From Skeletonema tropicum (Eukaryota > Bacillariophyta > Thalassiosirophyceae > Thalassiosirales > Thalassiosiraceae): a DNA stretch of 64,000 nucleotides. Below the pieces are notes generated by a model. That model saw only the letters and a list, made by a program, of their open reading frames with translations. It ran no database searches and was not told where the DNA came from. The stretch spans positions 62,001-126,000 of the forward strand of contig JAWZXG010000027.1 in the NCBI GenBank assembly GCA_037178625.1, read 5' to 3'. Numbering within the stretch: position 1 is the stretch's first letter; each line of letters begins with the position of its first letter. Of this stretch, positions 42,496-57,577 are shown piece by piece. A program made the position numbers and the translations under genes.

Positions 42496-43929
42496 TATCT
42501 TGACACTTGTAGTCGTCGTATCAAGGCGATGAGTGGTGTTTTAAAATCCTCTCATCGAGATCTATCGATGAAACATACTGCCAAGCCCAAACATCGATCT
42601 TTTGTCAATGAACTCAACTCAAGAAGGAATACCACTTTATCTGATATTGGTTGTGTGTCATATATTGATTATAGAGAGAAGTAAGGTCGCTCGCTTCGCT
42701 CGCTCCGCTTCGCTCGCTCCCAGATTTCGGAAATTGAACAGAATGACAAGGCGGCAATTTCAATTTCAATTCCATCATTATCATTGATAACGTCAGTCAA
42801 CAATGACAACTACTTCGCCTTCGGCTCACTCCACAAGGAGTGCATTTTCATCAATATCAACATTACCGATGGCAATAACAACATTACAATCGACAGCTCA
42901 CTCGCCTGGCGGCTCACTCGCTACGGCGAAAGTAAAATAGATATTGTCTACTGGGATAGGTTACATCTTGCAGTTTAAGTAGTAGAAGTGCTCGCTCGCT
43001 TCGCTCGCTCACACCGACACATTCTCCTCGCCCACCACCGCCAGCTAAGTGTCGATGGTGGTGGTAGCAGCAGTGGTAGCAACAGTGGTGGTGGCGGGTG
43101 AGAATTGAGACTGTGTCGGTGATGATGGAATGATGGATTTGGTATTACTGTTGCGGTGGTGGAGGATGAGATGGTGTTATTGTTGTTTGTATTGTAGTAT
43201 GAGTGTATTTTGTCATTCCACCACCGCTACTGTCATTACCAAGTAGTATTGGTTGTGGCGGTGGTGGAATGGAATGATGTAACTTCCACCACCGCCACTA
43301 ACATAGGCGGTGGTGAAAGTGAATGCCAATCCCTGGTAGTAGTGGCGGTGGTGGATGTAATCCAATGATGAATGATAGGAGTATACAGTATACGATACCA
43401 ATGTTCATGTGGCGGCGGTGGAATGATGTATGATGGTGGTGGATTACCAACCGTCATATGGTATGTATTGGCCGAGCGGAGTCATGATAGAGGCCAGTTG
43501 GGAGCGAGCGACCTTACTTCTCTCTATAATCAATATTGGTTAGTAGTACTTGGATCTTGCTGATGAAGGTGGTCGCTTTTTGAGATTTGAGGCTGATCGT
43601 CTAAAACTGTCTTTCGCGAGGCCCTTGGCCGAGCAGTGGTTGTTATTTTGTTGCGTAATAATGGTACCGATCGATAGAGCTTAACAAGAGCTTTCCAACG
43701 GTGGTCATATTGTTGATTTTATCAAATTTTGACTCTATTTGGTGGAATTTCAATTCGGGCTCAGAAGCAGAATTTCAAGCCGTCAGCCACTTTCTAGACC
43801 TGTTTTTGACTGATTCGATTCTCAAATTCGGCTCCAATGCGGCTGATTATACGCCTAATCGATAGAGCGCGATGAGAGCTTTCCAAAACGACACTTATCG
43901 CCGTCATTGGCCGCGTAGGAGACAAGATA
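42496..43929. mobile_element. Foldback/TIR element of the array, first complete copy (1434 bp)
   Basis: The left end is tatcttgacacttgtagtcg then tcgtatcaaggcgatgagtg; the right end is gcgatgagagctttccaaaa then the complement, ending gacaagata. Inside, attgattatagagagaagta with cgctcgc (about 42664-42694) is inverted at about 43504-43535. The centre has several CCACCACCGCC/GGCGGTGGTGG runs in both directions, and GCTCGCTTCGCTCGCTC occurs at both sides. Same family as 5316-6423 and 8124-9546. No transposase, so any movement depended on another element. Confidence 0.8.
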
Positions 43930-44475
43930 TCGGCAGTAGATAGCACACATCATCATGGTGCATTGATCTGATGTGATGCTGATGCGTCGAGAAGTGACTT
44001 TTTGATGCGACACCAAAATCAAGATGCCCGTCTCAAAAAGTTCGCCATTCATGCCACAGAACGAAGCATCACGCACGCACCGAAGATAGATCCGAAGTCC
44101 GTCCATCCAATCCAAGCAATCAATCAATCAACCTACCGTAGATACCATACCGTACGTCATGACCACACTCATCAACATCATCTCGATTATCATCTAACTA
44201 CTACATGAACATATCATTCAATTCACCGACGGGACAATAAAACGGACCTTCTTACCTTACGACGACGGGCCTCTCTACATCATACAATATATAATAATAA
44301 TATTCGATATTATACTTATCAAGCACGGCACGACGACAAGAGAAAGAATCATCTCTCAGCATTCAGCATTCAGCAGTACCATATCATCTCTCTCGACAGA
44401 TATATATTATATAGATCGATTCCATAAAATCAGCTTGGCCTTATCAAAACGTACGCTTCACGCTAGCTACAGGAT

Positions 44476-44952
44476 ATGTGTATGGTACGGTACCAAGTCA
44501 TCATGATATCCTACGCTTATGCCTCAACCTTCATTTTCTTCTTCTTCGTGTTGCTAGCTTGCTGCTCGAGCACGACGAGTGCATGGTCGCTTTCATCTTC
44601 ACCTTCATCAAGATCATTAAGATCATCGAGCGCCGCGCTATCAAAACAATATCATTCCAATCATCTTCATCATCAGGATGATCATCAATGTCAATGTCAT
44701 TCCGAATATAAATATAAATATTGCTCAGCGATATTCTCCACAAATCATCTCAGTCTCAGATCATCTTCATCTCAGACGACTACTACTAATATTGATATTG
44801 ATATTGATATTGGCGCCAACAATCTCAATCGTAATGGTAATGATAATGATGATATTGAAGAATCAATATCATCAATATCATCGCTCGCTCTCATTATGAT
44901 TCTATTATTTATCATGCATGCACATGACAATCAACCAAATAATCCGCAATAA
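44476..44952 (+). pseudogene. Array gene 5' fragment, copy 2 (158-codon form)
   Basis: Same presequence as copy 1. A short deletion in the (ATC)n tract (cttcatctcagacg) keeps the frame open through NIDIDIDIGANNLNRNGND to NNPQ. The longer frame is low complexity. Confidence 0.6.
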
Positions 44953-46996
44953 AATATATATATGAATATTACTGTTTACTCCTCTTTTACACTGTTTCAT
45001 TCACCTTTCTCTTGCTATCTTGACACTTGTAGTCGTCGTATCAAGGCGATGAGTGGTGTTTTAAAATCCTCTCATCGAGATCTATCGATGAAACATACTG
45101 CCAAGCCCAAACATCGATCTTTTGTCAATGAACTCAACTCAAGAAGGAATACCACTTTATCTGATATTGGTTGTGTGTCATATATTGATTATAGAGAGAA
45201 GTAAGGTCGCTCGCTTCGCTCGCTCCGCTTCGCTCGCTCCCAGATTTCGGAAATTGAACAGAATGACAAGGCGGCAATTTCAATTTCAATTCCATCATTA
45301 TCATTGATAACGTCAGTCAACAATGACAACTACTTCGCCTTCGGCTCACTCCACAAGGAGTGCATTTTCATCAATATCAACATTACCGATGGCAATAACA
45401 ACATTACAATCGACAGCTCACTCGCCTGGCGGCTCACTCGCTACGGCGAAAGTAAAATAGATATTGTCTACTGGGATAGGTTACATCTTGCAGTTTAAGT
45501 AGTAGAAGTGCTCGCTCGCTTCGCTCGCTCACACCGACACATTCTCCTCGCCCACCACCGCCAGCTAAGTGTCGATGGTGGTGGTAGCAGCAGTGGTAGC
45601 AACAGTGGTGGTGGCGGGTGAGAATTGAGACTGTGTCGGTGATGATGGAATGATGGATTTGGTATTACTGTTGCGGTGGTGGAGGATGAGATGGTGTTAT
45701 TGTTGTTTGTATTGTAGTATGAGTGTATTTTGTCATTCCACCACCGCTACTGTCATTACCAAGTAGTATTGGTTGTGGCGGTGGTGGAATGGAATGATGT
45801 AACTTCCACCACCGCCACTAACATAGGCGGTGGTGAAAGTGAATGCCAATCCCTGGTAGTAGTGGCGGTGGTGGATGTAATCCAATGATGAATGATAGGA
45901 GTATACAGTATACGATACCAATGTTCATGTGGCGGCGGTGGAATGATGTATGATGGTGGTGGATTACCAACCGTCATATGGTATGTATTGGCCGAGCGGA
46001 GTCATGATAGAGGCCAGTTGGGAGCGAGCGACCTTACTTCTCTCTATAATCAATATTGGTTAGTAGTACTTGGATCTTGCTGATGAAGGTGGTCGCTTTT
46101 TGAGATTTGAGGCTGATCGTCTAAAACTGTCTTTCGCGAGGCCCTTGGCCGAGCAGTGGTTGTTATTTTGTTGCGTAATAATGGTACCGATCGATAGAGC
46201 TTAACAAGAGCTTTCCAACGGTGGTCATATTGTTGATTTTATCAAATTTTGACTCTATTTGGTGGAATTTCAATTCGGGCTCAGAAGCAGAATTTCAAGC
46301 CGTCAGCCACTTTCTAGACCTGTTTTTGACTGATTCGATTCTCAAATTCGGCTCCAATGCGGCTGATTATACGCCTAATCGATAGAGCGCGATGAGAGCT
46401 TTCCAAAACGACACTTATCGCCGTCATTGGCCGCGTAGGAGACAAGATATCGGCAGTAGATAGCACACATCATCATGGTGCATTGATCTGATGTGATGCT
46501 GATGCGTCGAGAAGTGACTTTTTGATGCGACACCAAAATCAAGATGCCCGTCTCAAAAAGTTCGCCATTCATGCCACAGAACGAAGCATCACGCACGCAC
46601 CGAAGATAGATCCGAAGTCCGTCCATCCAATCCAAGCAATCAATCAATCAACCTACCGTAGATACCATACCGTACGTCATGACCACACATCATCAACATC
46701 ATCTCGATTATCATCTAACTACTACATGAACATATCATTCAATTCACCGACGGGACAATAAAACGGACCTTCTTACCTTACGACGACGGGCCTCTCTACA
46801 TCATACAATATATAATAATAATATTCGATATTATACTTATCAAGCACGGCACGACGACAAGAGAAAGAATCATCTCTCAGCATTCAGCATTCAGCAGTAC
46901 CATATCATCTCTCTCGACAGATATATATTATATAGATCGATTCCATAAAATCAGCTTGGCCTTATCAAAACGTACGCTTCACGCTAGCTACAGGAT

Positions 46997-47317
46997 ATGT
47001 GTATGGTACGGTACCAAGTCATCATGATATCCTACGCTTATGCCTCAACCTTCATTTTCTTCTTCTTCGTGTTGCTAGCTTGCTGCTCGAGCACGACGAG
47101 TGCATGGTCGCTTTCATCTTCACCTTCATCAAGATCATTAAGATCATCGAGCGCCGCGCTATCAAAATCAAAACAATATCATTCCAATCATCTTCATCAT
47201 CAGGATGATCATCAATGTCAATGTCATTCCGAATATAAATATAAATATTGCTCAGCGATATTCTCCACAAATCATCTCAGTCTCAGATCATCTTCATCAT
47301 CAGACGACTACTACTAA
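46997..47317 (+). pseudogene. Array gene 5' fragment, copy 3
   Basis: Carries a 6-bp duplication (atcaaaatcaaaac), adding two residues after AALSK. Stops at the common DDYY position. Confidence 0.6.
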
Positions 47318-49524
47318 TATTGATATTGATATTGATATTGGCGCCAACAATCTCAATCGTAATGGTAATGATAATGATGATATTGAAGAATCAATATCAT
47401 CAATATCATCGCTCGCTCTCATTATGATTCTATTATTTATCATGCATGCACATGACAATCAACCAAATAATCCGCAATAAAATATATATATGAATATTAC
47501 TGTTTACTCCTCTTTTACACTGTTTCATTCACCTTTCTCTTGCTATCTTGACACTTGTAGTCGTCGTATCAAGGCGATGAGTGGTGTTTTAAAATCCTCT
47601 CATCGAGATCTATCGATGAAACATACTGCCAAGCCCAAACATCGATCTTTTGTCAATGAACTCAACTCAAGAAGGAATACCACTTTATCTGATATTGGTT
47701 GTGTGTCATATATTGATTATAGAGAGAAGTAAGGTCGCTCGCTTCGCTCGCTCCGCTTCGCTCGCTCCCAGATTTCGGAAATTGAACAGAATGACAAGGC
47801 GGCAATTTCAATTTCAATTCCATCATTATCATTGATAACGTCAGTCAACAATGACAACTACTTCGCCTTCGGCTCACTCCACAAGGAGTGCATTTTCATC
47901 AATATCAACATTACCGATGGCAATAACAACATTACAATCGACAGCTCACTCGCCTGGCGGCTCACTCGCTACGGCGAAAGTAAAATAGATATTGTCTACT
48001 GGGATAGGTTACATCTTGCAGTTTAAGTAGTAGAAGTGCTCGCTCGCTTCGCTCGCTCACACCGACACATTCTCCTCGCCCACCACCGCCAGCTAAGTGT
48101 CGATGGTGGTGGTAGCAGCAGTGGTAGCAACAGTGGTGGTGGCGGGTGAGAATTGAGACTGTGTCGGTGATGATGGAATGATGGATTTGGTATTACTGTT
48201 GCGGTGGTGGAGGATGAGATGGTGTTATTGTTGTTTGTATTGTAGTATGAGTGTATTTTGTCATTCCACCACCGCTACTGTCATTACCAAGTAGTATTGG
48301 TTGTGGCGGTGGTGGAATGGAATGATGTAACTTCCACCACCGCCACTAACATAGGCGGTGGTGAAAGTGAATGCCAATCCCTGGTAGTAGTGGCGGTGGT
48401 GGATGTAATCCAATGATGAATGATAGGAGTATACAGTATACGATACCAATGTTCATGTGGCGGCGGTGGAATGATGTATGATGGTGGTGGATTACCAACC
48501 GTCATATGGTATGTATTGGCCGAGCGGAGTCATGATAGAGGCCAGTTGGGAGCGAGCGACCTTACTTCTCTCTATAATCAATATTGGTTAGTAGTACTTG
48601 GATCTTGCTGATGAAGGTGGTCGCTTTTTGAGATTTGAGGCTGATCGTCTAAAACTGTCTTTCGCGAGGCCCTTGGCCGAGCAGTGGTTGTTATTTTGTT
48701 GCGTAATAATGGTACCGATCGATAGAGCTTAACAAGAGCTTTCCAACGGTGGTCATATTGTTGATTTTATCAAATTTTGACTCTATTTGGTGGAATTTCA
48801 ATTCGGGCTCAGAAGCAGAATTTCAAGCCGTCAGCCACTTTCTAGACCTGTTTTTGACTGATTCGATTCTCAAATTCGGCTCCAATGCGGCTGATTATAC
48901 GCCTAATCGATAGAGCGCGATGAGAGCTTTCCAAAACGACACTTATCGCCGTCATTGGCCGCGTAGGAGACAAGATATCGGCAGTAGATAGCACACATCA
49001 TCATGGTGCATTGATCTGATGTGATGCTGATGCGTCGAGAAGTGACTTTTTGATGCGACACCAAAATCAAGATGCCCGTCTCAAAAAGTTCGCCATTCAT
49101 GCCACAGAACGAAGCATCACGCACGCACCGAAGATAGATCCGAAGTCCGTCCATCCAATCCAAGCAATCAATCAATCAACCTACCGTAGATACCATACCG
49201 TACGTCATGACCACACATCATCAACATCATCTCGATTATCATCTAACTACTACATGAACATATCATTCAATTCACCGACGGGACAATAAAACGGACCTTC
49301 TTACCTTACGACGACGGGCCTCTCTACATCATACAATATATAATAATAATATTCGATATTATACTTATCAAGCACGGCACGACGACAAGAGAAAGAATCA
49401 TCTCTCAGCATTCAGCATTCAGCAGTACCATATCATCTCTCTCGACAGATATATATTATATAGATCGATTCCATAAAATCAGCTTGGCCTTATCAAAACG
49501 TACGCTTCACGCTAGCTACAGGAT

Positions 49525-49854
49525 ATGTGTATGGTACGGTACCAAGTCATCATGATATCCTACGCTTATGCCTCAACCTTCATTTTCTTCTTCTTCGTGT
49601 TGCTAGCTTGCTGCTCGAGCACGACGAGTGCATGGTCGCTTTCATCTTCACCTTCATCAAGATCATTAAGATCATCGAGCGCCGCGCTATCAAAATCAAA
49701 ACAATATCATTCCAATCATCTTCATCATCAGGATGATCATCAATGTCAATGTCATTCCGAATATAAATATAAATATTGCTCAGCGATATTATCCACAAAT
49801 CATCTCAGTCTCAGTCTCAGATCATCTTCATCATCAGACGACTACTACTACTAA
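49525..49854 (+). pseudogene. Array gene 5' fragment, copy 4
   Basis: Has the 6-bp duplication of copy 3, plus cagtctcagtctcag (two added residues, SLSL) and one extra CTA. Confidence 0.6.
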
Positions 49855-52053
49855 TATTGATATTGATATTGGCGCCAACAATCTCAATCGTAATGGTAAT
49901 GATAATGATGATATTGAAGAATCAATATCATCAATATCATCGCTCGCTCTCATTATGATTCTATTATTTATCATGCATGCACATGACAATCAACCAAATA
50001 ATCCGCAATAAAATATATATATGAATATTACTGTTTACTCCTCTTTTACACTGTTTCATTCACCTTTCTCTTGCTATCTTGACACTTGTAGTCGTCGTAT
50101 CAAGGCGATGAGTGGTGTTTTAAAATCCTCTCATCGAGATCTATCGATGAAACATACTGCCAAGCCCAAACATCGATCTTTTGTCAATGAACTCAACTCA
50201 AGAAGGAATACCACTTTATCTGATATTGGTTGTGTGTCATATATTGATTATAGAGAGAAGTAAGGTCGCTCGCTTCGCTCGCTCCGCTTCGCTCGCTCCC
50301 AGATTTCGGAAATTGAACAGAATGACAAGGCGGCAATTTCAATTTCAATTCCATCATTATCATTGATAACGTCAGTCAACAATGACAACTACTTCGCCTT
50401 CGGCTCACTCCACAAGGAGTGCATTTTCATCAATATCAACATTACCGATGGCAATAACAACATTACAATCGACAGCTCACTCGCCTGGCGGCTCACTCGC
50501 TACGGCGAAAGTAAAATAGATATTGTCTACTGGGATAGGTTACATCTTGCAGTTTAAGTAGTAGAAGTGCTCGCTCGCTTCGCTCGCTCACACCGACACA
50601 TTCTCCTCGCCCACCACCGCCAGCTAAGTGTCGATGGTGGTGGTAGCAGCAGTGGTAGCAACAGTGGTGGTGGCGGGTGAGAATTGAGACTGTGTCGGTG
50701 ATGATGGAATGATGGATTTGGTATTACTGTTGCGGTGGTGGAGGATGAGATGGTGTTATTGTTGTTTGTATTGTAGTATGAGTGTATTTTGTCATTCCAC
50801 CACCGCTACTGTCATTACCAAGTAGTATTGGTTGTGGCGGTGGTGGAATGGAATGATGTAACTTCCACCACCGCCACTAACATAGGCGGTGGTGAAAGTG
50901 AATGCCAATCCCTGGTAGTAGTGGCGGTGGTGGATGTAATCCAATGATGAATGATAGGAGTATACAGTATACGATACCAATGTTCATGTGGCGGCGGTGG
51001 AATGATGTATGATGGTGGTGGATTACCAACCGTCATATGGTATGTATTGGCCGAGCGGAGTCATGATAGAGGCCAGTTGGGAGCGAGCGACCTTACTTCT
51101 CTCTATAATCAATATTGGTTAGTAGTACTTGGATCTTGCTGATGAAGGTGGTCGCTTTTTGAGATTTGAGGCTGATCGTCTAAAACTGTCTTTCGCGAGG
51201 CCCTTGGCCGAGCAGTGGTTGTTATTTTGTTGCGTAATAATGGTACCGATCGATAGAGCTTAACAAGAGCTTTCCAACGGTGGTCATATTGTTGATTTTA
51301 TCAAATTTTGACTCTATTTGGTGGAATTTCAATTCGGGCTCAGAAGCAGAATTTCAAGCCGTCAGCCACTTTCTAGACCTGTTTTTGACTGATTCGATTC
51401 TCAAATTCGGCTCCAATGCGGCTGATTATACGCCTAATCGATAGAGCGCGATGAGAGCTTTCCAAAACGACACTTATCGCCGTCATTGGCCGCGTAGGAG
51501 ACAAGATATCGGCAGTAGATAGCACACATCATCATGGTGCATTGATCTGATGTGATGCTGATGCGTCGAGAAGTGACTTTTTGATGCGACACCAAAATCA
51601 AGATGCCCGTCTCAAAAAGTTCGCCATTCATGCCACAGAACGAAGCATCACGCACGCACCGAAGATAGATCCGAAGTCCGTCCATCCAATCCAAGCAATC
51701 AATCAATCAACCTACCGTAGATACCATACCGTACGTCATGACCACACTCATCAACATCATCTCGATTATCATCTAACTACTACATGAACATATCATTCAA
51801 TTCACCGACGGGACAATAAAACGGACCTTCTTACCTTACGACGACGGGCCTCTCTACATCATACAATATATAATAATAATATTCGATATTATACTTATCA
51901 AGCACGGCACGACGACAAGAGAAAGAATCATCTCTCAGCTTCAGCATTCAGCAGTACCATATCATCTCTCTCGACAGATATATATTATATAGATCGATTC
52001 CATAAAATCAGCTTGGCCTTATCAAAACGTACGCTTCACGCTAGCTACAGGAT

Positions 52054-52368
52054 ATGTGTATGGTACGGTACCAAGTCATCATGATATCCTACGCTTATGC
52101 CTCAACCTTCATTTTCTTCTTCTTCGTGTTGCTAGCTTGCTGCTCGAGCACGACGAGTGCATGGTCGCTTTCATCTTCACCTTCATCAAGATCATTAAGA
52201 TCATCGAGCGCCGCGCTATCAAAACAATATCATTCCAATCATCTTCATCATCAGGATGATCATCAATGTCAATGTCATTCCGAATATAAATATAAATATT
52301 GCTCAGCGATATTCTCCACAAATCATCTCAGTCTCAGATCATCTTCATCATCAGACGACTACTACTAA
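52054..52368 (+). pseudogene. Array gene 5' fragment, copy 5
   Basis: Shortest form, without either insertion. Its flank has cacactcatc and cagcttcagc variants, both shared with copy 8. Confidence 0.6.
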
Positions 52369-54575
52369 TATTGATATTGATATTGATATTGGCGCCAACA
52401 ATCTCAATCGTAATGGTAATGATAATGATGATATTGAAGAATCAATATCATCAATATCATCGCTCGCTCTCATTATGATTCTATTATTTATCATGCATGC
52501 ACATGACAATCAACCAAATAATCCGCAATAAAATATATATATGAATATTACTGTTTACTCCTCTTTTACACTGTTTCATTCACCTTTCTCTTGCTATCTT
52601 GACACTTGTAGTCGTCGTATCAAGGCGATGAGTGGTGTTTTAAAATCCTCTCATCGAGATCTATCGATGAAACATACTGCCAAGCCCAAACATCGATCTT
52701 TTGTCAATGAACTCAACTCAAGAAGGAATACCACTTTATCTGATATTGGTTGTGTGTCATATATTGATTATAGAGAGAAGTAAGGTCGCTCGCTTCGCTC
52801 GCTCCGCTTCGCTCGCTCCCAGATTTCGGAAATTGAACAGAATGACAAGGCGGCAATTTCAATTTCAATTCCATCATTATCATTGATAACGTCAGTCAAC
52901 AATGACAACTACTTCGCCTTCGGCTCACTCCACAAGGAGTGCATTTTCATCAATATCAACATTACCGATGGCAATAACAACATTACAATCGACAGCTCAC
53001 TCGCCTGGCGGCTCACTCGCTACGGCGAAAGTAAAATAGATATTGTCTACTGGGATAGGTTACATCTTGCAGTTTAAGTAGTAGAAGTGCTCGCTCGCTT
53101 CGCTCGCTCACACCGACACATTCTCCTCGCCCACCACCGCCAGCTAAGTGTCGATGGTGGTGGTAGCAGCAGTGGTAGCAACAGTGGTGGTGGCGGGTGA
53201 GAATTGAGACTGTGTCGGTGATGATGGAATGATGGATTTGGTATTACTGTTGCGGTGGTGGAGGATGAGATGGTGTTATTGTTGTTTGTATTGTAGTATG
53301 AGTGTATTTTGTCATTCCACCACCGCTACTGTCATTACCAAGTAGTATTGGTTGTGGCGGTGGTGGAATGGAATGATGTAACTTCCACCACCGCCACTAA
53401 CATAGGCGGTGGTGAAAGTGAATGCCAATCCCTGGTAGTAGTGGCGGTGGTGGATGTAATCCAATGATGAATGATAGGAGTATACAGTATACGATACCAA
53501 TGTTCATGTGGCGGCGGTGGAATGATGTATGATGGTGGTGGATTACCAACCGTCATATGGTATGTATTGGCCGAGCGGAGTCATGATAGAGGCCAGTTGG
53601 GAGCGAGCGACCTTACTTCTCTCTATAATCAATATTGGTTAGTAGTACTTGGATCTTGCTGATGAAGGTGGTCGCTTTTTGAGATTTGAGGCTGATCGTC
53701 TAAAACTGTCTTTCGCGAGGCCCTTGGCCGAGCAGTGGTTGTTATTTTGTTGCGTAATAATGGTACCGATCGATAGAGCTTAACAAGAGCTTTCCAACGG
53801 TGGTCATATTGTTGATTTTATCAAATTTTGACTCTATTTGGTGGAATTTCAATTCGGGCTCAGAAGCAGAATTTCAAGCCGTCAGCCACTTTCTAGACCT
53901 GTTTTTGACTGATTCGATTCTCAAATTCGGCTCCAATGCGGCTGATTATACGCCTAATCGATAGAGCGCGATGAGAGCTTTCCAAAACGACACTTATCGC
54001 CGTCATTGGCCGCGTAGGAGACAAGATATCGGCAGTAGATAGCACACATCATCATGGTGCATTGATCTGATGTGATGCTGATGCGTCGAGAAGTGACTTT
54101 TTGATGCGACACCAAAATCAAGATGCCCGTCTCAAAAAGTTCGCCATTCATGCCACAGAACGAAGCATCACGCACGCACCGAAGATAGATCCGAAGTCCG
54201 TCCATCCAATCCAAGCAATCAATCAATCAACCTACCGTAGATACCATACCGTACGTCATGACCACACATCATCAACATCATCTCGATTATCATCTAACTA
54301 CTACATGAACATATCATTCAATTCACCGACGGGACAATAAAACGGACCTTCTTACCTTACGACGACGGGCCTCTCTACATCATACAATATATAATAATAA
54401 TATTCGATATTATACTTATCAAGCACGGCACGACGACAAGAGAAAGAATCATCTCTCAGCATTCAGCATTCAGCAGTACCATATCATCTCTCTCGACAGA
54501 TATATATTATATAGATCGATTCCATAAAATCAGCTTGGCCTTATCAAAACGTACGCTTCACGCTAGCTACAGGAT

Positions 54576-54899
54576 ATGTGTATGGTACGGTACCAAGTCA
54601 TCATGATATCCTACGCTTATGCCTCAACCTTCATTTTCTTCTTCTTCGTGTTGCTAGCTTGCTGCTCGAGCACGACGAGTGCATGGTCGCTTTCATCTTC
54701 ACCTTCATCAAGATCATTAAGATCATCGAGCGCCGCGCTATCAAAACAATATCATTCCAATCATCTTCATCATCAGGATGATCATCAATGTCAATGTCAT
54801 TCCGAATATAAATATAAATATTGCTCAGCGATATTATCCACAAATCATCTCAGTCTCAGTCTCAGATCATCTTCATCATCAGACGACTACTACTACTAA
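54576..54899 (+). pseudogene. Array gene 5' fragment, copy 6
   Basis: Has the SLSL insertion and extra CTA but not the 6-bp duplication; identical in type to copy 9. Confidence 0.6.
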
Positions 54900-57100
54900 T
54901 ATTGATATTGATATTGGCGCCAACAATCTCAATCGTAATGGTAATGATAATGATGATATTGAAGAATCAATATCATCAATATCATCGCTCGCTCTCATTA
55001 TGATTCTATTATTTATCATGCATGCACATGACAATCAACCAAATAATCCGCAATAAAATATATATATGAATATTACTGTTTACTCCTCTTTTACACTGTT
55101 TCATTCACCTTTCTCTTGCTATCTTGACACTTGTAGTCGTCGTATCAAGGCGATGAGTGGTGTTTTAAAATCCTCTCATCGAGATCTATCGATGAAACAT
55201 ACTGCCAAGCCCAAACATCGATCTTTTGTCAATGAACTCAACTCAAGAAGGAATACCACTTTATCTGATATTGGTTGTGTGTCATATATTGATTATAGAG
55301 AGAAGTAAGGTCGCTCGCTTCGCTCGCTCCGCTTCGCTCGCTCCCAGATTTCGGAAATTGAACAGAATGACAAGGCGGCAATTTCAATTTCAATTCCATC
55401 ATTATCATTGATAACGTCAGTCAACAATGACAACTACTTCGCCTTCGGCTCACTCCACAAGGAGTGCATTTTCATCAATATCAACATTACCGATGGCAAT
55501 AACAACATTACAATCGACAGCTCACTCGCCTGGCGGCTCACTCGCTACGGCGAAAGTAAAATAGATATTGTCTACTGGGATAGGTTACATCTTGCAGTTT
55601 AAGTAGTAGAAGTGCTCGCTCGCTTCGCTCGCTCACACCGACACATTCTCCTCGCCCACCACCGCCAGCTAAGTGTCGATGGTGGTGGTAGCAGCAGTGG
55701 TAGCAACAGTGGTGGTGGCGGGTGAGAATTGAGACTGTGTCGGTGATGATGGAATGATGGATTTGGTATTACTGTTGCGGTGGTGGAGGATGAGATGGTG
55801 TTATTGTTGTTTGTATTGTAGTATGAGTGTATTTTGTCATTCCACCACCGCTACTGTCATTACCAAGTAGTATTGGTTGTGGCGGTGGTGGAATGGAATG
55901 ATGTAACTTCCACCACCGCCACTAACATAGGCGGTGGTGAAAGTGAATGCCAATCCCTGGTAGTAGTGGCGGTGGTGGATGTAATCCAATGATGAATGAT
56001 AGGAGTATACAGTATACGATACCAATGTTCATGTGGCGGCGGTGGAATGATGTATGATGGTGGTGGATTACCAACCGTCATATGGTATGTATTGGCCGAG
56101 CGGAGTCATGATAGAGGCCAGTTGGGAGCGAGCGACCTTACTTCTCTCTATAATCAATATTGGTTAGTAGTACTTGGATCTTGCTGATGAAGGTGGTCGC
56201 TTTTTGAGATTTGAGGCTGATCGTCTAAAACTGTCTTTCGCGAGGCCCTTGGCCGAGCAGTGGTTGTTATTTTGTTGCGTAATAATGGTACCGATCGATA
56301 GAGCTTAACAAGAGCTTTCCAACGGTGGTCATATTGTTGATTTTATCAAATTTTGACTCTATTTGGTGGAATTTCAATTCGGGCTCAGAAGCAGAATTTC
56401 AAGCCGTCAGCCACTTTCTAGACCTGTTTTTGACTGATTCGATTCTCAAATTCGGCTCCAATGCGGCTGATTATACGCCTAATCGATAGAGCGCGATGAG
56501 AGCTTTCCAAAACGACACTTATCGCCGTCATTGGCCGCGTAGGAGACAAGATATCGGCAGTAGATAGCACACATCATCATGGTGCATTGATCTGATGTGA
56601 TGCTGATGCGTCGAGAAGTGACTTTTTGATGCGACACCAAAATCAAGATGCCCGTCTCAAAAAGTTCGCCATTCATGCCACAGAACGAAGCATCACGCAC
56701 GCACCGAAGATAGATCCGAAGTCCGTCCATCCAATCCAAGCAATCAATCAATCAACCTACCGTAGATACCATACCGTACGTCATGACCACACATCATCAA
56801 CATCATCTCGATTATCATCTAACTACTACATGAACATATCATTCAATTCACCGACGGGACAATAAAACGGACCTTCTTACCTTACGACGACGGGCCTCTC
56901 TACATCATACAATATATAATAATAATATTCGATATTATACTTATCAAGCACGGCACGACGACAAGAGAAAGAATCATCTCTCAGCATTCAGCATTCAGCA
57001 GTACCATATCATCTCTCTCGACAGATATATATTATATAGATCGATTCCATAAAATCAGCTTGGCCTTATCAAAACGTACGCTTCACGCTAGCTACAGGAT

Positions 57101-57577
57101 ATGTGTATGGTACGGTACCAAGTCATCATGATATCCTACGCTTATGCCTCAACCTTCATTTTCTTCTTCTTCGTGTTGCTAGCTTGCTGCTCGAGCACGA
57201 CGAGTGCATGGTCGCTTTCATCTTCACCTTCATCAAGATCATTAAGATCATCGAGCGCCGCGCTATCAAAACAATATCATTCCAATCATCTTCATCATCA
57301 GGATGATCATCAATGTCAATGTCATTCCGAATATAAATATAAATATTGCTCAGCGATATTCTCCACAAATCATCTCAGTCTCAGATCATCTTCATCTCAG
57401 ACGACTACTACTAATATTGATATTGATATTGATATTGGCGCCAACAATCTCAATCGTAATGGTAATGATAATGATGATATTGAAGAATCAATATCATCAA
57501 TATCATCGCTCGCTCTCATTATGATTCTATTATTTATCATGCATGCACATGACAATCAACCAAATAATCCGCAATAA
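57101..57577 (+). pseudogene. Array gene 5' fragment, copy 7 (158-codon form)
   Basis: Same coding type as copy 2 (open through to NNPQ) but with the cacacatcatc flank variant, so the flank and coding differences have been shuffled among units. Confidence 0.6.

Noticed and set aside
43855..44127. A 90-codon minus-strand frame and several 60-80-codon frames repeated in every array unit
   Set aside because: Their identity follows from the near-identical units; they cross the element ends and microsatellites and have no recognisable features.
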